Shown here in pieces: positions 61,844 through 64,000 of a DNA stretch of 64,000 bases. The stretch is from NCBI GenBank assembly GCA_028875225.1, contig JAPPFB010000025.1:50604-114603 (forward strand), given 5' to 3'. The stretch comes from Chloroflexota bacterium. Lineage in GTDB: Bacteria > Chloroflexota > Dehalococcoidia > Bin125. Position 1 is the stretch's first letter. Each line of letters begins with the position of its first letter. The notes under the pieces were generated by a model. The model was not told where the DNA came from and ran no database searches. It saw nothing but the letters and a program-made list of their open reading frames with translations. The position numbers and the translations under genes are program-made.

Positions 61844-62869
61844 ATGACGCTGCCGACCGACCGCCGCATTCGCGATATTGGCCGCCGGATCTCCCGCGCG
61901 CTCGTCGAGCATGTCGGAACCGGCTTCGGTCGACCATTGATTGCGGCGGTGTCCGGTGGCGCCGATTCGTCGGCGATGCTCCTGCTGCTGGCCGACACGC
62001 AGAGCCGGCACGGGTGGCGTGTTCGCGCCGCCCATGTCGACCACTTCATTCAATCGGAGCAGATTCGCGCCGCGTTTCGCGAGGCTTCCGCCAGGCTGGC
62101 GGAACAGGCAGGCGCCCCGCTCGACATCGTGGAGGCGAACGCGAGGGCCGAAGCAGCGCACAGATCGGATGGAATCGAAGCGGCCGCGCGGCACGTCCGC
62201 TACGACACGCTGTCCCGGCTCGCCCGGGAACGCGGCGCATCAGTCGTCTGCGTGGCTCATACGCGAGATGACCAGGCCGAGACGGTCCTGCTGCACATGC
62301 TGCGCGGATCGGGACTGGATGGACTGAGCGGGATGCCGGCACAGCGTCCCCTGACGGACGATGTCCAACTGGTCCGACCGCTGCTCGGCATGAGTCGCCA
62401 GGAGACCGAGCAGGTCTGCCGCGCCTATGACTGGCAGCCCGTCGACGACCCATCCAATCACGACCTTGCATACACCCGCAACCGGATTCGGCACTCGCTG
62501 TTGCCGCAGATGGCTGAGATCAACCCGAACATCTCCGAACGACTTGCTGAGCTGGCGCGCGCGGTCGGCTCGGACCGCGAACTGCTTGACCTGGTCGGAC
62601 AGCAGACGCTGGCCCAGCTGCAGGACGAGGACGGCGCCCTGGAGCGTCGGCTGTTCATGACGTTGCCCGGCCAACTGCAGAACCGGGTGGTTCGCGCGCT
62701 GTTCCGCGAGCAGGGAATTGTGCTGTCGGCGGAGCGAACCGCGGCCGCTTTGCAGGTGATTCACACCGGACACGGCCGAGTCGAACTGCCGGGCGGCGCC
62801 CGGCTCAGTGTGACCGGCGGCACAATCTCGGTTGTTCCACTGTGTCCACCGGCGGCATCCGATCATTGA
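61844..62869 (+). CDS. tilS: tRNA(Ile)-lysidine synthetase
   Basis: [73 protein letters not shown]. Confidence 0.94.
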   Translation: MTLPTDRRIRDIGRRISRALVEHVGTGFGRPLIAAVSGGADSSAMLLLLADTQSRHGWRVRAAHVDHFIQSEQIRAAFREASARLAEQAGAPLDIVEANARAEAAHRSDGIEAAARHVRYDTLSRLARERGASVVCVAHTRDDQAETVLLHMLRGSGLDGLSGMPAQRPLTDDVQLVRPLLGMSRQETEQVCRAYDWQPVDDPSNHDLAYTRNRIRHSLLPQMAEINPNISERLAELARAVGSDRELLDLVGQQTLAQLQDEDGALERRLFMTLPGQLQNRVVRALFREQGIVLSAERTAAALQVIHTGHGRVELPGGARLSVTGGTISVVPLCPPAASDH

Positions 62870-62895
62870 CATCGCAGATTTCGGCGGGCTACTAT
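62866..62895 (+). promoter_or_regulatory. Putative rRNA promoter overlapping the tilS stop codon
   Basis: TTGACA-N18-TACTAT about 210 bp upstream of 16S. Confidence 0.5.
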
Positions 62896-63104
62896 TGACG
62901 TCTGCGCAAATGCAGGGCGCACCAGATGGCCAAGCCTCAAGCGCCCCGCATCGGCCAGGCCTTAACAATTGGAGAGCGGAAGTCCAGTGAGCTTGGGGAG
63001 CCCCCCCAAGTCCGGAATCGCGCCGTGTCGACGCCTTCGGGCCGAGAGATGGCGACGATGTCCGAACAATCTCTACCTTTGCAGCCGACACGATCGGCTG
63101 ATCC

Positions 63105-64000
<896 letters not shown>

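Overview
64 kb of a high-GC bacterial chromosome. The 5' part of a 16S rRNA at the right edge and the gene complement suggest Chloroflexota (inference, not tested). Most of the window is housekeeping: uvrA (5'-truncated), a 7Fe-type ferredoxin, glyS, membrane pyrophosphatase, rnhB, ftsH, rplU-rpmA-rpmE, hisHAFI, ligA, mreBCD-PBP2-rodA, clpC, rpsA, a riboswitch-headed cobalamin uptake/salvage operon (btuCD, cobO, cobT, cobS, cobC-like, cobU), rimM-khpA-rpsP-ffh, gap, xerC/D, eno, uvrC, a methylmalonyl-CoA mutase cluster, tilS, and seven tRNAs. The main accessory stretch is about 28.2-33.0 kb. It holds an orphan 5S rRNA, a PaREP1/HEPN-like ORF interrupted by an amber codon, an orphan periplasmic-binding-protein-like gene, a second divergent 5S-like locus, and a candidate defence operon: a winged-helix plus TIR-like/nucleotide-binding protein followed by a small membrane protein, with a promoter whose -35 lies in a perfect GACATC-N6-GATGTC dyad. 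Other points for follow-up: a dispersed family of about 144-bp elements with 31-bp inverted termini placed mostly between convergent genes; a nested-palindrome structured element after the ferredoxin gene; a tRNA-Arg with an unusual GCG anticodon; and a mosaic ligA with an expanded Cys cluster. All calls are from reading the sequence; no database search was run.
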